A stretch of 64,000 bases of DNA from Lentimicrobiaceae bacterium (GTDB taxonomy: Bacteria; Bacteroidota; Bacteroidia; Bacteroidales; JALOCA01). A model generated the notes under the pieces. That model searched no databases and had not been told where the DNA came from. It saw only the letters and a program-made list of their open reading frames with translations. The DNA lies in contig JALOCA010000004.1 in assembly GCA_023227965.1 (NCBI GenBank), positions 1 through 64,000 of the forward strand, in the 5' to 3' direction. Position numbers and translations under genes: made by a program. Below are positions 62,247 through 64,000 of this stretch, in pieces. Numbering within the stretch: position 1 is the stretch's first letter; every line of letters begins with the position of its first letter.

Positions 62247-63566
62247 ATGAAAGGCATTTATAAATACGCTTTAATTGTAATTGCTTCAATGCTTATATAT
62301 CTGAACATTCAGGCACAAACCCAAAAACCAGTTCATGGTGTTGTTCTTGATTCAATTACTCGCCAACCTATTTCTAATGTAAATATTTCTGTTGATAAAT
62401 TTTCCGGAACGATTTCTGACGGTTTTGGCAGATTTCAGTTAATTATTAAAAAGAAAGATAAGTCAGCAGTTTTTTCGCATGTAAATTATTTATCTAAAGA
62501 AGTGACTTTTTCGCAAGTAAAAACTATATTAGATACAGTGTTTTTAATACCAAAAATTGTCGAACTTCCTATCTTTGAGATTTCAACTAAAAATTCTTTT
62601 TCCGGGAAGCAAACGGAAACTATTATAGATTATACTATTACGAATGACCTTATTGTTTTATTATTACAAGTCAATGGCAAGACGGCTCTTGAATTCCATG
62701 AATTATACAATCCGGTAAAAGCCATTTTTAGACAATTTATACCTTTCAAATCAGATAGATTTTACACCGATTTGTTTTATCAGGTACATCTGATAGCGGA
62801 TGATTCCGTGAGGCAATTGCGTATAGACGAAAACAGAAATATCTCTTTCTACTCTGCAGTTTCCAGAAAATATTTTGATCAGGTTTTAGGTAATACGTTA
62901 GCCGCTACTTCTGAAAATATTATTACGATGGAATACAATACTTTTTTGCAGCAATATAACTATTATTTAATTGGTATTGATTCCAGTTATCAGCAATGTT
63001 TCTTTAAAATTTATGATCAGAAAAAACAAAAGGAGATTGCACAAAGATATGGGGAATTTTCTAATGCACAAAGCACATATAATAGTTTATTAGAATATTA
63101 CAACGTAACTCCGGAAATGTCGGAATCTCCACATGCACGAAAAGTATCTCTGGATTTATTTAAAAAGACAGCAGCTTTTCAAAACATATCAAAGTCATCT
63201 TATAATCCGTTATTTGTTAAAAATGATAGCATTTTTGCATTCGATTTAGTTAATCACCAACTTCATATTTTTGGTAAAACAGGGCAGGAGTTAAAAACAC
63301 TAATGATTGACTTTTGCCTTGAACAAGGTTTTTGCAGAGTTTTGCAAGCATATCAAAGTGGCGATTTTTATTGCTATAAAATGGTAAATGGAATCGGTTA
63401 CATCAGTAAGATTGATACAAAAACCGGAAAGGCATTGAATTATATTACGCTTGAAAACGCATTGTTTCCGGAGAAAATTCAAATAGAAAATAATACCGTT
63501 TTCTGTATTGCAAAAAGTTCATTTACATTCCCTAAAAAATTGTTTTGGTTTAAATATACCCTTTAA
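62247..63566 (+). CDS. Exported protein with CarboxypepD_reg-like domain, paralogue
   Basis: A 439-residue protein with signal peptide (KGIYKYALIVIASMLIYLNI to QAQ), a carboxypeptidase regulatory-like domain (about 27-105: VHGVVLDSITRQPISNVNIS, GTISDGFGRFQL, FSHVNYLSKEV), then an unassigned region ending in blade-like repeats (SIFAFDLVNHQLHIFGKTGQ). It shares domain order and length with the previous gene, 7 nt upstream, so the two look like a diverged tandem pair. No metal-binding or catalytic motif was seen. 13 nt separate it from the molybdenum hydroxylase. Confidence 0.7.
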   Translation: MKGIYKYALIVIASMLIYLNIQAQTQKPVHGVVLDSITRQPISNVNISVDKFSGTISDGFGRFQLIIKKKDKSAVFSHVNYLSKEVTFSQVKTILDTVFLIPKIVELPIFEISTKNSFSGKQTETIIDYTITNDLIVLLLQVNGKTALEFHELYNPVKAIFRQFIPFKSDRFYTDLFYQVHLIADDSVRQLRIDENRNISFYSAVSRKYFDQVLGNTLAATSENIITMEYNTFLQQYNYYLIGIDSSYQQCFFKIYDQKKQKEIAQRYGEFSNAQSTYNSLLEYYNVTPEMSESPHARKVSLDLFKKTAAFQNISKSSYNPLFVKNDSIFAFDLVNHQLHIFGKTGQELKTLMIDFCLEQGFCRVLQAYQSGDFYCYKMVNGIGYISKIDTKTGKALNYITLENALFPEKIQIENNTVFCIAKSSFTFPKKLFWFKYTL

Positions 63567-63579
63567 ATTTGTAAACGTT

Positions 63580-64000
63580 ATGACTGCAATCAGATTTATA
63601 TTAAATGGTTTACCGGTTACCTTTTCCGGCGATCCGCAGCTTAGGTTGCTGAAATATCTCCGGAACAAGCAGCACATCACTTCGGTGAAGGACGGTTGCA
63701 ACGCTCAGGCGGCTTGCGGTGCCTGCATGGTGGAAATCAATGGTGAAGCAAAACTTTCCTGCGTTACGCCCATGCAAAAGCTGGAAGGTGCAGTGGTGAA
63801 TACCCTCGAAGGTTTGCCAGAGGAAGTTCGGGATGTACTTGCCAAAGCTTTTGTGGAAAAAGGCGCCGTGCAATGTGGCTTTTGCACCCCCGGCTTTCTG
63901 ATGCGTACCCATGTGCTTTTGCAGAAAAATTCATCCCCGACAAGGGAAGAAATTCGGCAGGCGCTCACGCTAAATCTTTGTCGTTGCACGGGTTATGTAA
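63580..64000 (+). CDS. Xanthine dehydrogenase/molybdenum hydroxylase, N-terminal part
   Basis: The frame is open to the window edge (140 codons seen). A plant-type [2Fe-2S] domain (Cys40, Cys46, Cys49, Cys61) is followed by the second cluster domain with GAVQCGFCTPGFLMRTHVLL and LNLCRCTGY. The first cluster has five residues between the first two cysteines instead of the usual four. The sequence (TSVKDGC..., FVEKGAVQCGFCTPG) resembles the N-terminus of long single-chain, often selenium-linked, xanthine dehydrogenases, but a separate small subunit is also possible. GC-rich codons resemble the threonine-synthase-like gene. Confidence 0.85.
   Translation, partial: MTAIRFILNGLPVTFSGDPQLRLLKYLRNKQHITSVKDGCNAQAACGACMVEINGEAKLSCVTPMQKLEGAVVNTLEGLPEEVRDVLAKAFVEKGAVQCGFCTPGFLMRTHVLLQKNSSPTREEIRQALTLNLCRCTGYV

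Overview
The window is a stretch of a Bacteroidota chromosome. Several signs agree: a 16S rRNA 5' end of Bacteroidota type, many promoters of the form TTTG-N18-21-TAnnTTTG instead of -35/-10 boxes, little Shine-Dalgarno signal, and a type IX secretion/gliding locus (porV, two porU, porP/sprF, gldJ). TamL-type lipoprotein, TamB, DUF4294 and type A RNase P RNA are also typical. No replication origin, CRISPR array or prophage is visible. One IS110-family insertion sequence and three decayed or anomalous patches are present.

Layout. 1-295: 5' end of a 16S rRNA gene on the minus strand, with three tandem promoters behind it (438-651). 889-7608: an outer-membrane protein, pepD, the tig-clpP-clpX proteostasis operon, DUF4294 and DUF2007 proteins. 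7704-13897: tamB and tsaD, head to head with overlapping GTG starts, then a CoA-type Nudix hydrolase. 13894-14216: remnant of an OsmC gene. 14235-22366: Memo-AMMECR1 fusion, then Wzy-like polymerase, a double-length Wzz and a Wzx-like flippase on the minus strand, facing a divergent glycosyltransferase. 22376-25337: murB, an IS110 element, tRNA-Val and a GIY-YIG nuclease remnant. 25513-28306: TamL-like lipoprotein and ispF. 28335-39327: T9SS/gliding locus. 39398-41765: murF-anmK. 41864-44021: ECF sigma, anti-sigma and two Spy-like periplasmic proteins. 44282-48413: phosphate transporter, DedA and Kup. 48553-51842: exbB-exbD-tonB-folC. 51876-52262: RNase P RNA. 52405-57304: large TPR protein and an outer-membrane barrel. 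57433-59397: gyrB. 59398-59737: hairpin-rich gap. 59738-64000: threonine-synthase-like enzyme, two AT-rich exported proteins and the start of a molybdenum hydroxylase.

How the genes work together. Much of the window concerns the cell envelope. It holds peptidoglycan synthesis and recycling (murB, murF, anmK), surface polysaccharide assembly (Wzx/Wzy/Wzz, glycosyltransferase), outer-membrane biogenesis (TamB/TamL), protein secretion to the surface (PorU/PorV/PorP/GldJ), TonB-type energy transduction and an envelope-stress sigma circuit. The points most worth a second look are the tandem porU paralogues, the fused double Wzz, the exported Memo-AMMECR1 fusion, the tsaD/tamB start overlap, the IS110 flanks as possible guide-RNA sites, tRNA-Val with C33, and a hairpin shared by RNase P RNA P12 and the gyrB downstream region.
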